Shown: positions 25,836 to 34,988 of the stretch, piece by piece
Numbering within the stretch: position 1 is the first letter of the stretch
Layout of the letters: each line of letters begins with the position of its first letter
Assembly: GCF_006538705.1 (NCBI RefSeq)
Contig: NZ_BJLP01000038.1
Location: 1 to 39,311 of the forward strand
Length of the DNA stretch: 39,311 bases
Source of the DNA: Cellulomonas uda
GTDB taxonomy: Bacteria > Actinomycetota > Actinomycetes > Actinomycetales > Cellulomonadaceae
Direction of reading: 5' to 3'
The notes under the pieces: generated by a model
What the model was told of the DNA's origin: nothing
The model's database searches: none
Seen by the model: the letters and a program-made list of their open reading frames with translations, nothing else
Translations under genes and position numbers: made by a program

Positions 25836-28514
25836 ATGGCGACCCGTACGACCCCACGGTCGCGCTCCGGCGCGCCCGCCGCACGGTCCGCCGGCACGCC
25901 GTCGGGCTCGGGCGCACGTTCCAAGCAGTCGGGCGCACGGCCGTCGGCGCGTGCCTCCGCGCCCTCCCGCCCCCCGCGTCCCGCCCTGCCCGTGCGGATC
26001 GTCAAGGGAATGTGGATGGGCTCCGCGCACCTCGTCGGCGGCGCGGCCCGCCGCGTCGGGCGCGACGCACGCGACCTCGACCCCGCGCACCGGCGCGACG
26101 GCCTCGCGTTCACGCTGCTGGGGCTCGCGGTCGTCGTGGCGGCCCGCGAGTGGTGGTCGATGTCCGGCACCGCGGGCGGTGTGGTGCACAACGTCGTCGC
26201 CGGCACGTTCGGGGTCGTCGGCGTCGTCGTGCCGATCCTGCTGCTCGCCACGTCGGTCCGGCTCATGCGGCACCCGGACCGCGTGCAGGCGAACGGCCGC
26301 ATCGGCATCGGCCTCGCGGCGATCCTGCTCGCCGTGTGCGGCCTGGTGCACGTGTTCCAGGACCGTCCGAGCACGGACGACATGGAGGCGGTGCGCGGCG
26401 CGGGCGGGATGGTCGGCCTGATCGTCGGCACGCCGCTGGTGACGCTCGTGACGGTCCCGGTGACCGTGGTCCTGCTGCTGCTGCTCACGTTCTTCGGGCT
26501 GCTCGTCGTCACGGCGACGCCGGTCCACCAGGTCGTGCCGCGCCTGCGCGCGCTCTACCGCCGCCTCACCGGTCAGCACGACGACGCCGCGACCCAGGAC
26601 GACGACGCCCCGCTCGTCATCAACGCCGGTCACACGGCGGTCGAGGAGCCGGACGAGCCGCCGCGTGCGCGCCGCGGGCTGCGCCGCCGCAAGGCCGACC
26701 GTGCCGCCGAGGCCGCCCAGGCCGCGCTCGACGAGTACGAGGCGGACCAGGCGTTCGTCCGCGCCGCCGTCGTCGACCCTGCCGGGCCCGACGACGAGAC
26801 GCGCGCGGTCGCACCCGACGCGCCGACCGAGCCCACCACGCTCGTCGAGGCGGCCGCGTCCGCGGCGGCCGCGCCCCGGCCCACGGAGCTGGCCGCACCC
26901 CCCACGACGGGCGTCCCGCGCGGTGAGCAGCCGATGCTCGGCGGCGACGTGGTCTACCTGCTGCCGTCCGAGGACTCGCTCGCGAAGGGACCGCCGCACA
27001 AGGTCCGCTCGGCCGCGAACGACCGCGTGGTCGAGTCGCTCACGAGCGTGCTCGAGCAGTTCGAGATCGACGCCAAGGTCACGGGCTTCACCCGCGGCCC
27101 GACCGTGACCCGGTACGAGGTCGAGCTGGGGCCGGCGGTCAAGGTCGAGCGCGTCACGGCGCTGTCGAAGAACATCGCGTACGCGGTCGCGTCGGCCGAC
27201 GTGCGGATCCTGTCGCCGATCCCGGGGAAATCCGCGATCGGCATCGAGATCCCCAACACCGACCGCGAGACCGTCGCGCTCGGTGACGTGCTGCGCTCGT
27301 CGGCCGCCAAGCGCTCCGACCACCCGATGATCATCGGCGTCGGGAAGGACGTCGAGGGCGGCTACGTCGTCGCGAACCTCGCGAAGATGCCCCACCTGCT
27401 GGTCGCGGGCGCGACCGGTGCCGGTAAGTCGTCGTTCGTGAACTCGATGATCGTGTCGATCCTCATGCGCTCGACGCCGGACCAGGTGCGCATGGTGCTG
27501 GTCGACCCCAAGCGCGTCGAGCTGACGATCTACGAGGGCATCCCGCACCTGATCACCCCCATCATCACGAACCCCAAGAAGGCCGCGGAGGCCCTCGAGT
27601 GGGTCGTGCGGGAGATGGAGGCGCGCTACGACGACCTCGCGATGTTCGGGTTCAAGCACGTCGACGACTTCAACGCCGCGGTCCGGGCGGGCAAGGTCAA
27701 GCCGCTGCCGGGGTCCGAGCGCAAGATCGCGACGTACCCGTACCTGCTGGTGATCGTCGACGAGCTCGCGGACCTCATGATGGTCGCGCCCCGCGACGTC
27801 GAGGCGTCCATCCAGCGCATCACGCAGCTCGCGCGCGCGGCCGGCATCCACCTGGTGCTCGCGACGCAGCGTCCGTCGGTCGACGTCGTGACGGGTCTGA
27901 TCAAGGCCAACGTCCCCTCGCGCCTCGCGTTCGCGACGAGCTCGCTCACGGACTCGCGCGTCGTGCTCGACCAGCCGGGTGCGGAGAAGCTCATCGGCCA
28001 GGGCGACGCGCTGTTCCTGCCGATGGGCGCGGCCAAGCCCATGCGCACGCAGGGCGCGTGGGTCGCGGAGTCCGAGATCCACGCGGTCGTCGAGCACGTC
28101 AAGACCCAGCTCAAGCCGTCCTACCGGCAGGACGTCGCGCAGGCCGCGCCGAAGAAGCAGGTCGACGAGGACATCGGCGACGACCTCGACCTGCTGCTGC
28201 AGGCCGCCGAGCTCGTCGTGACGTCGCAGTTCGGCTCGACGTCGATGCTGCAGCGCAAGCTGCGGGTGGGCTTCGCCAAGGCCGGTCGTCTGATGGACCT
28301 GCTGGAGTCCCGCGAGATCGTCGGGCCGTCCGAGGGCTCGAAGGCGCGCGAGGTGCTCGTGCAGCCCGACGACCTGCCCGGGACGCTCGCGATGCTGCGT
28401 GGGGAGCCGGCGGACGACGGACCGTTGCCCGGCGACGAGGACATCCCGGTCGCGACCGACTACCACGACGACCTCGAGGACGAGGGCCAGGGCTGGTCCG
28501 GCGGCGGGCGGTGA
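25836..28514 (+). CDS. ftsK: DNA translocase FtsK
   Basis: FtsK pumps chromosome DNA at the division septum and helps dimer resolution and segregation. The 892-residue protein has a basic Ser/Ala/Arg N-terminus, four membrane helices (about residues 88-235), an Ala/Asp/Glu-rich linker and the RecA-like motor. Walker A is GATGAGKSS (525-533) and Walker B is [10 protein letters not shown] (near 641). [20 protein letters not shown] and [18 protein letters not shown] follow. The C-terminal gamma winged helix ([20 protein letters not shown]) should read KOPS-like sites. The stop overlaps the next gene by 4 bases, putting a c-di-GMP enzyme under its control. Confidence 0.95.
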   Translation: MATRTTPRSRSGAPAARSAGTPSGSGARSKQSGARPSARASAPSRPPRPALPVRIVKGMWMGSAHLVGGAARRVGRDARDLDPAHRRDGLAFTLLGLAVVVAAREWWSMSGTAGGVVHNVVAGTFGVVGVVVPILLLATSVRLMRHPDRVQANGRIGIGLAAILLAVCGLVHVFQDRPSTDDMEAVRGAGGMVGLIVGTPLVTLVTVPVTVVLLLLLTFFGLLVVTATPVHQVVPRLRALYRRLTGQHDDAATQDDDAPLVINAGHTAVEEPDEPPRARRGLRRRKADRAAEAAQAALDEYEADQAFVRAAVVDPAGPDDETRAVAPDAPTEPTTLVEAAASAAAAPRPTELAAPPTTGVPRGEQPMLGGDVVYLLPSEDSLAKGPPHKVRSAANDRVVESLTSVLEQFEIDAKVTGFTRGPTVTRYEVELGPAVKVERVTALSKNIAYAVASADVRILSPIPGKSAIGIEIPNTDRETVALGDVLRSSAAKRSDHPMIIGVGKDVEGGYVVANLAKMPHLLVAGATGAGKSSFVNSMIVSILMRSTPDQVRMVLVDPKRVELTIYEGIPHLITPIITNPKKAAEALEWVVREMEARYDDLAMFGFKHVDDFNAAVRAGKVKPLPGSERKIATYPYLLVIVDELADLMMVAPRDVEASIQRITQLARAAGIHLVLATQRPSVDVVTGLIKANVPSRLAFATSSLTDSRVVLDQPGAEKLIGQGDALFLPMGAAKPMRTQGAWVAESEIHAVVEHVKTQLKPSYRQDVAQAAPKKQVDEDIGDDLDLLLQAAELVVTSQFGSTSMLQRKLRVGFAKAGRLMDLLESREIVGPSEGSKAREVLVQPDDLPGTLAMLRGEPADDGPLPGDEDIPVATDYHDDLEDEGQGWSGGGR

Positions 28515-30919
28515 CGCCCACGCGGGTCCTGGCCACGGCGCCGTCGCCCGCGGCGCTGACCGCGGGCACGGACGACACGGTGGGGCTCGCGTCGCTCGTC
28601 ATCGCAGCGATCGCGGTCGTCGCGCTCGTCTGGGTGCTCGTGCTCCTCGCGCGCCAGCGCCGTGAGGTGCGCCGCGCCAACGACCTGCTCGACCTGTCGC
28701 GCGAGCTGCGGCACCGGTACGACGCGCTGCAGGCGGTCACCAAGGAGGGCGTGCTCGTCGTCTCGCTGTCCGGCACGGTGCTCGACATCTCCGACCGGGC
28801 CGCGACGATCCTCGGCGTGGTGCCGGACGCCGCCGTGGGGCGGCACCTCACGGACCTGGCGGTCGTGCTGGTCAACGAGCAGGGTCTCGCGATGAACCCC
28901 GCGGGCGTGCTCGGCTACCGCACGGGGCGCGCGGGATACACGGTCGACTCCCAGCTCGTCGGTGTGGCGGTCGCGAGCCCCACGGGCACCCAGGCGCGCA
29001 TGGTGCAGGTCTCGAGCCAGCTGGTCGCGGCGGCCGACGGCGACGCGCCCGCGGTGCTCACGACGCTCGTCGACGTCACGGGGTCGCGGCAGGTCGAGGC
29101 GGCGCTGTCCCGCTCGGAGACGCAGTTCCGGGTCGCGATGGAGAACGCGCCGATCGGCATGGCGCTCGTCGACCTCGACTGGCACGTCGTCGAGGCCAAC
29201 GCGGCCCTCGCGGAGCTGCTGGGGACGACGGTGGACGCGCTGCGCGGCTACCCGATGGAGGCGCTCGGCACGCCCGAGTCGCGCGCGAGCGAGCGCCTCG
29301 AGGTCGACCGGCTGCTCGGTGGTGGCCAGCACCGGTTCTCGGTCGAGAAGCGCTACCAGCGCGCGGACGGCCACCTCGTGTGGGTCGTCCTCGACGCCGC
29401 GCTCGTGCGCTCGCCCACGGGCGAGCCGGACCACTTCGTCGTGCAGGTCCGCGACTCGACCGAGTCGAAGCTCCAGGCCGAGATGCTCACGCACCGCGCG
29501 ATGCACGACCCGCTCACAGGCCTCGCGAACCGCACGCTGCTGCAGGAGGTGCTGCAGTCCGTGCTCGAGCAGCCGGGTGTGGTCGACCGGGTCGCGGTGC
29601 TCGCGTGCGACCTCGACGGGTTCAAGGAGATCAACGACCGGTACGGGCACGCGGCCGGCGACGAGGTCCTCGTGCACGTCGCGGGCGTCCTGCGGGCGGC
29701 CACCGCGCGGCGCGGGACGGTCGCGCGCCTCGGCGGCGACGAGTTCGTCGTCGTCGTGCAGGACGTCGACGGGCCGCGGGCGGTGTTCGAGGTGGCGGCC
29801 GCGATCCACGCGGGCCTCGCAGAGCCGGTGCGTGTCGCGCGGCGGCGGATGCAGGTCGCGGCGAGCATCGGCATCGCGCTCGCCGACCCGGAGACCGTGC
29901 AGGGCGGCGCGCCGGGCCTGCTCGCGGCGGCGGACTCCGCGCTGTACCGCGCTAAGGCCGCGGGCCGCGGACGGACCGAGGTCTACGACCACTCGATGGG
30001 CCGTTCCTCGAGCGTCGACCTGCTGCGCGAGCTCACGGACGCGCTCGACGCCGACGAGCTGGTCGTGCACTACCAGCCGATCGTCGACCTCGCGGACGGC
30101 CGCGTCGTCGGGTACGAGGCGCTCGTGCGCTGGCAGCACCCGTACCGCGGGCTGCTGCTGCCGTCGGCGTTCCTGGGTCTCGCGCAGGAGGCGGGGCTCG
30201 CGGTGCCGCTCGGTCAGCTCGTCGCGACGAAGGTCGCCGAGTTCGTCGCGACGTCGCCCGACCGCACCACGTGGGTGTCGGTCAACGTGTCCGCGGACCA
30301 GCTGGGTGACGGGGAGTTCGCGACGACGCTGCTCGCGGAGATCTCGCGGCACCGGCTGATGGCGGGGCGGATCGTGGTCGAGCTGACCGAGTCCTCGCTC
30401 GTGGCGTCGGGCACGCGCATCCGCCACGAGCTCACGCAGCTGTCCGCCGCGGGCGTGCCCATCCTGCTCGACGACTTCGGGACCGGCGTGTCGCCGCTGT
30501 CCTACCTGCGCGACCTGCCGGTCGCCGGCGTGAAGCTCGACATGTCCTTCACCTCCGGCATCCCGGACGACCCCACCGCGGGCAAGGTGGTCCGTGCGCT
30601 CGGGGCGCTCGCGCGCGAGCTCGCGATGGTCACGATCGCCGAGGGGATCGAGCACGCCGAGCAGGCCGAGTACCTGCACCGCAACGGGTGGCGCTACGGG
30701 CAGGGGTGGTTGTACGGCGGGGCGCAGCCGGCGCCGGGCTCGCCCGAGGCCGCGACCGCGGTGCCGCTGCCCGGCGTGGTGCGGCGGCCGGACGCCGCGG
30801 CCCGCCCGACGCCGGTGGCGCCGCCGCTGGCCGGCATGTCCGCGCCGCCACGCCCGGCGCAGCCGGGCACCCCGCACCCCGCGGCGGACGGTCCGCCGGC
30901 GCCGACGGGGAGCGCCTGA
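28511..30919 (+). CDS. PAS-GGDEF-EAL cyclic di-GMP enzyme
   Basis: An 802-residue signalling protein with one N-terminal membrane helix (about 20-42), a short coiled linker, two PAS domains (about 65-190 and 200-325), a GGDEF domain and an EAL domain. GGDEF is canonical (408-412). The inhibitory RxxD site expected just upstream reads ARRG, so product feedback is probably absent. The EAL domain keeps E536-[23 protein letters not shown] (from Asp654), KLDMSF and [14 protein letters not shown], so both synthesis and hydrolysis of c-di-GMP look possible. A Pro/Ala-rich tail of about 65 residues follows. Its GTG overlaps the ftsK stop by 4 bases and it converges with capA. Confidence 0.93.
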   Translation: MTPTRVLATAPSPAALTAGTDDTVGLASLVIAAIAVVALVWVLVLLARQRREVRRANDLLDLSRELRHRYDALQAVTKEGVLVVSLSGTVLDISDRAATILGVVPDAAVGRHLTDLAVVLVNEQGLAMNPAGVLGYRTGRAGYTVDSQLVGVAVASPTGTQARMVQVSSQLVAAADGDAPAVLTTLVDVTGSRQVEAALSRSETQFRVAMENAPIGMALVDLDWHVVEANAALAELLGTTVDALRGYPMEALGTPESRASERLEVDRLLGGGQHRFSVEKRYQRADGHLVWVVLDAALVRSPTGEPDHFVVQVRDSTESKLQAEMLTHRAMHDPLTGLANRTLLQEVLQSVLEQPGVVDRVAVLACDLDGFKEINDRYGHAAGDEVLVHVAGVLRAATARRGTVARLGGDEFVVVVQDVDGPRAVFEVAAAIHAGLAEPVRVARRRMQVAASIGIALADPETVQGGAPGLLAAADSALYRAKAAGRGRTEVYDHSMGRSSSVDLLRELTDALDADELVVHYQPIVDLADGRVVGYEALVRWQHPYRGLLLPSAFLGLAQEAGLAVPLGQLVATKVAEFVATSPDRTTWVSVNVSADQLGDGEFATTLLAEISRHRLMAGRIVVELTESSLVASGTRIRHELTQLSAAGVPILLDDFGTGVSPLSYLRDLPVAGVKLDMSFTSGIPDDPTAGKVVRALGALARELAMVTIAEGIEHAEQAEYLHRNGWRYGQGWLYGGAQPAPGSPEAATAVPLPGVVRRPDAAARPTPVAPPLAGMSAPPRPAQPGTPHPAADGPPAPTGSA

Positions 30920-30925
30920 GCCGCG

Positions 30926-32236
30926 TCAGCCCGGCCGGCGCACCACGACGGGGGCGTCGCCCGTGGGCGTCACCGGCTCGGTGCGTTCCTCGGCCTGGTC
31001 GCCGGCCGCCTCCCGGACGCGCGCGAGCCGGGCCGCGACCTCGTCGGGAGACAGGGTCGACGTCCCGCCGGTGATGTCGGTCAGCGCGTGCACCCGGTGC
31101 CCGCTCGTGCGGTCGACGGTCACCGGTGTCCACTCGACCCCGGTGACCCGCACGGGTCCCGCCGCGCGGCCGTCCGCCGCGAACGCGCCGGGACTTCGCA
31201 CGTGCGCGGTGAGCAGCAGTCCCGAGTCCGTCTTCGGGGAGCAGCACGACCCGTCCTGGTTCGACAGGTAGTTGCCGAGCCCGTACGCGACCCACATGCC
31301 GGTCCCGTCCGGGCCGCCGTCGAGCCGCACGACCGGCTGCGGCACGTGCGCGTGGTGCCCGATGTACAGGTCGATCTCGCCCGACTCCGCGAGCCGACGC
31401 GCGACGTCCTCCTGCTCTGCCGTCGGCGCGGTCTGGTACTCGACGCAGCAGTGCACGCTCGCGACGACGAGGTCCGCACCGGCTGCTCGCGCGTCGCGGG
31501 CCTGGGCGACCATCGTCGGCACGTCGATGCGCGTGACGGACCACGGCTTGTCCGCGTCGACCGGCATGCCGTTGGTGCCGTACGTCGCGGCGATGTGCGC
31601 GACCGTGATGGTCTGGCCGGCGCGCTCGAGCGTGTACAGCTGCGGCGCCTCGGCCTCCGCCTGCGTGCGCGCCGTCCCCGCGTGCCCGAGCCCCGCCGCG
31701 TCGAGCGCGTCGAGCGTCGCGCTCACGCCCGCGAAGCCGCGGTCCACCGAGTGGTTCGACGCCGTCGAGCAGCCGTCCCAGCCCTGCGCCGCGAGCCCGG
31801 CGACCACCTCGACGGGCGCACCGAAGATCGGGTACCCGCTCGGCTTGCTGCCGTCCGGGGCGACCGGCACCGCGAGGTGGCACAGCGCGAGGTCCGCCGC
31901 CTGCACCCACGGCGTGAGCGGTGCGAGCAGCGGGCCGAAATCGACCGTCCCGCCGCTCGTGGCCGACGAGACGACCGGTTGGTGGGGGAGCACGTCCCCG
32001 GTCGCGACGATGGTGAACTCCGCGTCGGCGTCGGGCGTGGGCGACGGCGTCGGCGTGGGGCTCGGCGTCGCGGCGGACGTCGTGGCGACCACGGGCCCGC
32101 CGTCCCCGGCGGACGTGGACGCCTCCCAGGGGCGCAGCACCGCGGCCGCGGCGGCGACGCAGGACACGACGAGCACGAGCGCGGTGAGCGCCACGGGCGA
32201 CGAGGAGCGACGGGGGCGTCGGGCGTGGCGGGTCAC
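30926..32236 (-). CDS. CapA-like metallophosphatase-fold protein
   Basis: A 436-residue membrane-anchored protein of the CapA (poly-gamma-glutamate synthesis, PGA_cap) family. An N-terminal hydrophobic helix (VALTALVLVVSCVAAAAAVL) is followed by a Ser/Thr/Pro linker of about 25 residues, so the catalytic domain lies outside. Its blocks are IVATGDVLPH, DLALCHLAVPV, TASNHSVDRGFAG, VVASVHCCVEYQ and YIGHHAHVPQPV, matching the calcineurin-like pattern. The usual Glu after the CHL or NLE motif is Ala here. Whether it has a role in polyglutamate is doubtful, since no capBC genes are nearby; an envelope phosphatase is as likely. GTG 32236 is leaderless. Confidence 0.83.
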   Translation of the reverse strand: MTRHARRPRRSSSPVALTALVLVVSCVAAAAAVLRPWEASTSAGDGGPVVATTSAATPSPTPTPSPTPDADAEFTIVATGDVLPHQPVVSSATSGGTVDFGPLLAPLTPWVQAADLALCHLAVPVAPDGSKPSGYPIFGAPVEVVAGLAAQGWDGCSTASNHSVDRGFAGVSATLDALDAAGLGHAGTARTQAEAEAPQLYTLERAGQTITVAHIAATYGTNGMPVDADKPWSVTRIDVPTMVAQARDARAAGADLVVASVHCCVEYQTAPTAEQEDVARRLAESGEIDLYIGHHAHVPQPVVRLDGGPDGTGMWVAYGLGNYLSNQDGSCCSPKTDSGLLLTAHVRSPGAFAADGRAAGPVRVTGVEWTPVTVDRTSGHRVHALTDITGGTSTLSPDEVAARLARVREAAGDQAEERTEPVTPTGDAPVVVRRPG

Positions 32237-32243
32237 ACGCGGG

Positions 32244-32249
32244 ACCCTA
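32244..32249 (-). promoter_or_regulatory. -10 element of the capA-like gene (leaderless)
   Basis: TAGGGT on the minus strand lies 7 bases before the GTG at 32236. Confidence 0.45.
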
Positions 32250-32336
32250 GCCGCCGCGGCGGGTGCCGCGGGCGAGCACTCGGCCGCGTCGCGCCGAGTC
32301 CACCCGGTCGCCCCGTGCGTCGGCCCCCGCGCCTCC

Positions 32337-32392
32337 GTCCACCCGGCCCTGTCCACCCGGCCCTGTCCACCCGGCCCTGTCCACCCGGCCTT
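32337..32392. repeat. 14-bp tandem array between divergent genes
   Basis: Four tandem copies of GTCCACCCGGCCCT. The first three are identical and the fourth ends TT; a degenerate copy begins at 32318. The array fills part of the 232-base gap between the divergent capA-like and pgsA genes. The unit is not a multiple of 3 and no convincing gene crosses it. Confidence 0.93.
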
Positions 32393-32456
32393 CGTCCGCC
32401 GCGGGCCGCACGCCGCGCCGCGCACGCGGGTCACCGGGCCCGGCGGCCGGACGACC

Positions 32457-32462
32457 TAGGCT
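32457..32462 (+). promoter_or_regulatory. -10 element of pgsA (leaderless)
   Basis: TAGGCT lies 6 bases before the GTG of pgsA. Confidence 0.45.
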
Positions 32463-32468
32463 GTCGGC

Positions 32469-33056
32469 GTGAGTCCCGCACCGCAGCCGACGTGGAACCT
32501 CGCGAACGTGCTGACGGTCGCGCGCGTCCTGCTGGTGCCCGTGTTCGTCTGGGCGATGCTCGCCGAGGGCGGGGACAGCGTGGGGTACCGCCTGCTCGCG
32601 GCCGGCGTGTTCGCGGTGGCCGCCGTCACCGACCGGATCGACGGCTGGTACGCGCGCCGCACGGGTCAGGTCACCGACTTCGGCAAGCTCCTCGACCCGA
32701 TCGCCGACAAGCTGCTCATCGGCGCGGCACTCGTCGTGCTGTCCGCGCTCGGAGAGCTGCCCTGGTGGGTCACGGTGGTGATCCTCGTGCGTGAGCTCGG
32801 CATCACGGTCATGCGGTTCTTCCTGCTGCGCTACGTGGTGCTGCCCGCCTCGCGCGGCGGCAAGCTCAAGACCGTGCTGCAGTCGGTCGCGATCGGGCTG
32901 TACGTCCTGCCGTTGTCCGCGATGCCGCCCGCCGTCGAGGTCCTCGCGGGCGTCGTGCTGGCCGCCGCCCTCGTCGTGACGGTCGTGACCGGGCTCGACT
33001 ACGTGCGCACCGCGGTGCGCATCCGCCGCGCGGCGCCCGTCCCGCCGGGGATCTGA
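32469..33056 (+). CDS. pgsA: CDP-diacylglycerol-glycerol-3-phosphate phosphatidyltransferase
   Basis: PgsA makes phosphatidylglycerol phosphate, the precursor of phosphatidylglycerol, in the inner membrane. The 195-residue protein has several hydrophobic helices and the CDP-alcohol phosphotransferase signature D-x2-D-G-x2-A-R-x8-G-x3-D-x3-D, seen as TDRIDGWYAR followed by GKLLDPIADK (Asp55 and Asp58 lead it). The N-terminus NLANVLTVARVLLVPVF is typical. GTG 32469 is leaderless. cinA starts one base after the stop, so they form an operon, the usual pgsA-cinA-clgR order. Confidence 0.93.
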   Translation: MSPAPQPTWNLANVLTVARVLLVPVFVWAMLAEGGDSVGYRLLAAGVFAVAAVTDRIDGWYARRTGQVTDFGKLLDPIADKLLIGAALVVLSALGELPWWVTVVILVRELGITVMRFFLLRYVVLPASRGGKLKTVLQSVAIGLYVLPLSAMPPAVEVLAGVVLAAALVVTVVTGLDYVRTAVRIRRAAPVPPGI

Positions 33057-33057
33057 C

Positions 33058-33585
33058 GTGCCCGCCGCCGAGGCGCTCGACGCGCTGCGGGAGCGCGGCT
33101 GGACGTTGGCGGTCGCCGAGTCGCTCACGGGCGGCCTGCTGAGCGCCCGGGTCGTCGACGTGCCGGGCGCGTCCGAGGTGCACCGCGGCGCGGTCGTCGC
33201 GTACGCGACCGACCTCAAGGCGTCCCTGCTGGGCGTCCCGACCGCCCTGCTCGACGCCGTGGGTGCGGTCGACCCGGAGGTCGCGCTGCAGATGGCGGAC
33301 GGCGTGCGGCGTCGCCTGGGTGCGGACGTGGGGGTCGCGACGACGGGCGTCGCGGGGCCCGACCCGCAGGACGGGCACCCGCCCGGGACCGTGCACGTCG
33401 CGGTCGTGACGCCCGTGCGACGCGAGGTCCGCTCGCTGCGGCTCGGGGGCGGACGCGCGCAGGTCCGCGAGCGGTGCGTCGAGGAGGCGCTGGCGCTCCT
33501 GTCTGCCGCGGTGCGGGTGTCCGACGCGGTCCGAGTCTCCGACGCGGTGCGAGGCGACGACCCCGATCGGCAGGACCTGCCGTAG
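33058..33585 (+). CDS. pncC: CinA C-terminal domain, nicotinamide-nucleotide amidase
   Basis: A 175-residue single-domain protein corresponding to the C-terminal half of CinA (PncC), which deamidates NMN to nicotinate mononucleotide in pyridine nucleotide salvage. The active-site blocks are VAESLTGGLLSARVVDVPG, GAVVAYATDLK, the ATTGVAGPDPQDG loop and PPGTVHVAV. It lacks the N-terminal molybdopterin-binding-like domain of full CinA, the common form in actinobacteria. The tail carries two imperfect copies of VRVSDA followed by a charged end; this stretch is outside the family fold. It is one base downstream of pgsA. Confidence 0.92.
   Translation: MPAAEALDALRERGWTLAVAESLTGGLLSARVVDVPGASEVHRGAVVAYATDLKASLLGVPTALLDAVGAVDPEVALQMADGVRRRLGADVGVATTGVAGPDPQDGHPPGTVHVAVVTPVRREVRSLRLGGGRAQVRERCVEEALALLSAAVRVSDAVRVSDAVRGDDPDRQDLP
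33511..33546 (+). repeat. 18-bp tandem duplication in the cinA tail
   Basis: Two imperfect 18-bp copies (33511-33528 and 33529-33546), the second with three changes, all silent. Both encode VRVSDA; a partial third copy starts at 33547. Silent divergence with identical peptides suggests an older duplication than the perfect repeats elsewhere. Confidence 0.85.
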
Positions 33586-33747
33586 CCCGACCGGGCCGCG
33601 CCCGGCCGGCCCGGGTGAATCGTCGCGTCGGCCCGCCCGGGACGCCTCGGCGGCGGGAACACGCGGACCTGGTCCGACGTTGGAGGAGGCGTGATGAACA
33701 CTCGCCCCCCGGCTCGACGTAGTCCCGCGCGTGTCAGCGGGGCACGG

Positions 33748-33753
33748 TACGGT
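33748..33753 (+). promoter_or_regulatory. -10 element upstream of clgR
   Basis: TACGGT. It is 6 bases before an in-frame GTG at 33760, which would give a leaderless 36-residue extension of ClgR, and 114 bases before the canonical ATG. The rest of 33586-33867 holds only this promoter and a GGAGGAGGCGTGATG sequence at 33680-33694 that opens the same frame further upstream. Confidence 0.45.
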
Positions 33754-33867
33754 GACAGGGTGTCGGTCGACAGGCTGCCGGCACGTGAGGGTGGCCGAGA
33801 GGCGGCGCACGGGGTGTCCCGTGCGGTCGGACCTCGGGTGACGGACGAGACGAGAGGGGGAGCCTCG

Positions 33868-34209
33868 ATGATCGTGCTGCGTCGTGAGATCGGCGACGTG
33901 CTGCGGGATGCGCGTCAGCGCCAGGGCAGGACCCTTCGTGAGGTCTCGTCGGCGGCGCGGGTCTCGCTCGGGTACCTGAGCGAGGTCGAGCGAGGACAGA
34001 AGGAGGCGTCGTCCGAGCTGCTGCAGAGCATCTGCGCGGCGCTCGACGTCCCGATGTCCCTCGTGCTGCGTGAGGTGAGCGACCGCGTCGCGGTGGCCGA
34101 GGGCCTGCTCATCCCCGACACCGTCCCGGCGGAGCTGGCCGCGTCGATGGGATGCACGGGCGAGGGCGGCTGGGCCCGTCCGCGCTCCGAGCTCGCGCCC
34201 ATCGGCTGA
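33868..34209 (+). CDS. clgR: ClgR-type XRE-family regulator
   Basis: A 113-residue transcription factor. The helix-turn-helix domain ([20 protein letters not shown], then [20 protein letters not shown] and [20 protein letters not shown]) matches ClgR, which in actinobacteria activates clp protease and other envelope and protein-stress genes and is itself degraded by Clp. Position after pgsA-cinA is conserved. ATG 33868 with GAGGGGGA upstream gives the canonical N-terminus; an in-frame GTG at 33760 is a possible longer start. The C-terminal 35 residues, ending ELAPIG, lack the simple Ala-Ala end expected for Clp turnover in some relatives. Confidence 0.88.
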   Translation: MIVLRREIGDVLRDARQRQGRTLREVSSAARVSLGYLSEVERGQKEASSELLQSICAALDVPMSLVLREVSDRVAVAEGLLIPDTVPAELAASMGCTGEGGWARPRSELAPIG

Positions 34210-34211
34210 CG

Positions 34212-34979
34212 TCAGGCCGCCGCGGGCCGGGCCTGGCAGCGCGGGCAGTAGAACACCGGACGCTCCATGGGCGGCCGACGAGCGGGCGCGACCGCGATCG
34301 GCGTCCCGCACCGCGTGCAGGGGCGCCGGAGGCGGCCGTGCACGCGCGAGTCGGGCCGGCCGGAGAGCACCGACCGCTGCATGAGGCGCCGCGCGACGAC
34401 GTAGAGCCGGGCGGGGTCCTCGACCCGGTCTGCCGGCGTCCACGGCCACAGCCGGAGCGCGAACAGCGACTCCGCGCAGAAGATCGTGCCCAGCCCCGCG
34501 GCAACCCGTTGGTCCAGCAGGACCTCCGCGGCGGGAGTGGCGCCCTGCGCACGCCACCGCCGCAGGATCTCGTCGAGGTCCAGCTCGTCCGCGAGGACGT
34601 CCGGTCCCAGATGGTCGATCAGCCGCCGCTCGTCGCGCGTCGGCACCACGTCGAGCATCCCGAGGAGCCGGCCCAGCGCCGTCCACCGGTCCGTCGCGAG
34701 GACCGCGCGGACCTCCGTGGCGCGCCCGGCCGCCCGCGGCGTCCCGGTCGCCGCGACCCGCCACATGCCGTCCATCCGCAGGTGCGTGTGCAGCGTGCGG
34801 CCGTCGTCGAACCGTGTGAACAGGTGCTTGCCGTAGGGACGCGTGCCGAGCACCGTCCGCCCCACGAGGTCCACGCCCGCGGCCGATGGCCAGCGCAGCT
34901 CGGCGCGGACGAGCACCCGTCCCGCGAGCGCGTCGTCCAGCCGGGTCGCGGTGCGTCGCAGCACGTCACCCTCGGGCAT
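34212..34979 (-). CDS. nei2: Endonuclease VIII-like DNA glycosylase
   Basis: A 255-residue base-excision repair enzyme of the Fpg/Nei family, removing oxidised pyrimidines. After Met removal the catalytic Pro1 and Glu2 are in MPEGDVLRR. YGKHLF gives the conserved Lys, LHTHLRMDGMW the void-filling region, and LLDQRVAAGLGTIF the helix-two-turn-helix. The C-terminal zinc finger has Cys pairs CTRC and CPRC. The pairing with lhr directly upstream (stop 9 bases before this ATG) is conserved in mycobacteria. Its stop is 2 bases from the clgR stop, convergently. Confidence 0.93.
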   Translation of the reverse strand: MPEGDVLRRTATRLDDALAGRVLVRAELRWPSAAGVDLVGRTVLGTRPYGKHLFTRFDDGRTLHTHLRMDGMWRVAATGTPRAAGRATEVRAVLATDRWTALGRLLGMLDVVPTRDERRLIDHLGPDVLADELDLDEILRRWRAQGATPAAEVLLDQRVAAGLGTIFCAESLFALRLWPWTPADRVEDPARLYVVARRLMQRSVLSGRPDSRVHGRLRRPCTRCGTPIAVAPARRPPMERPVFYCPRCQARPAAA

Positions 34980-34988
34980 CGCGCGTCC

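Noticed and set aside
32337..32392. CRISPR array or replication iterons
   Set aside because: The 14-bp units are directly abutting with no spacers, no cas genes are near, and no replication initiator gene or AT-rich unwinding region is present.
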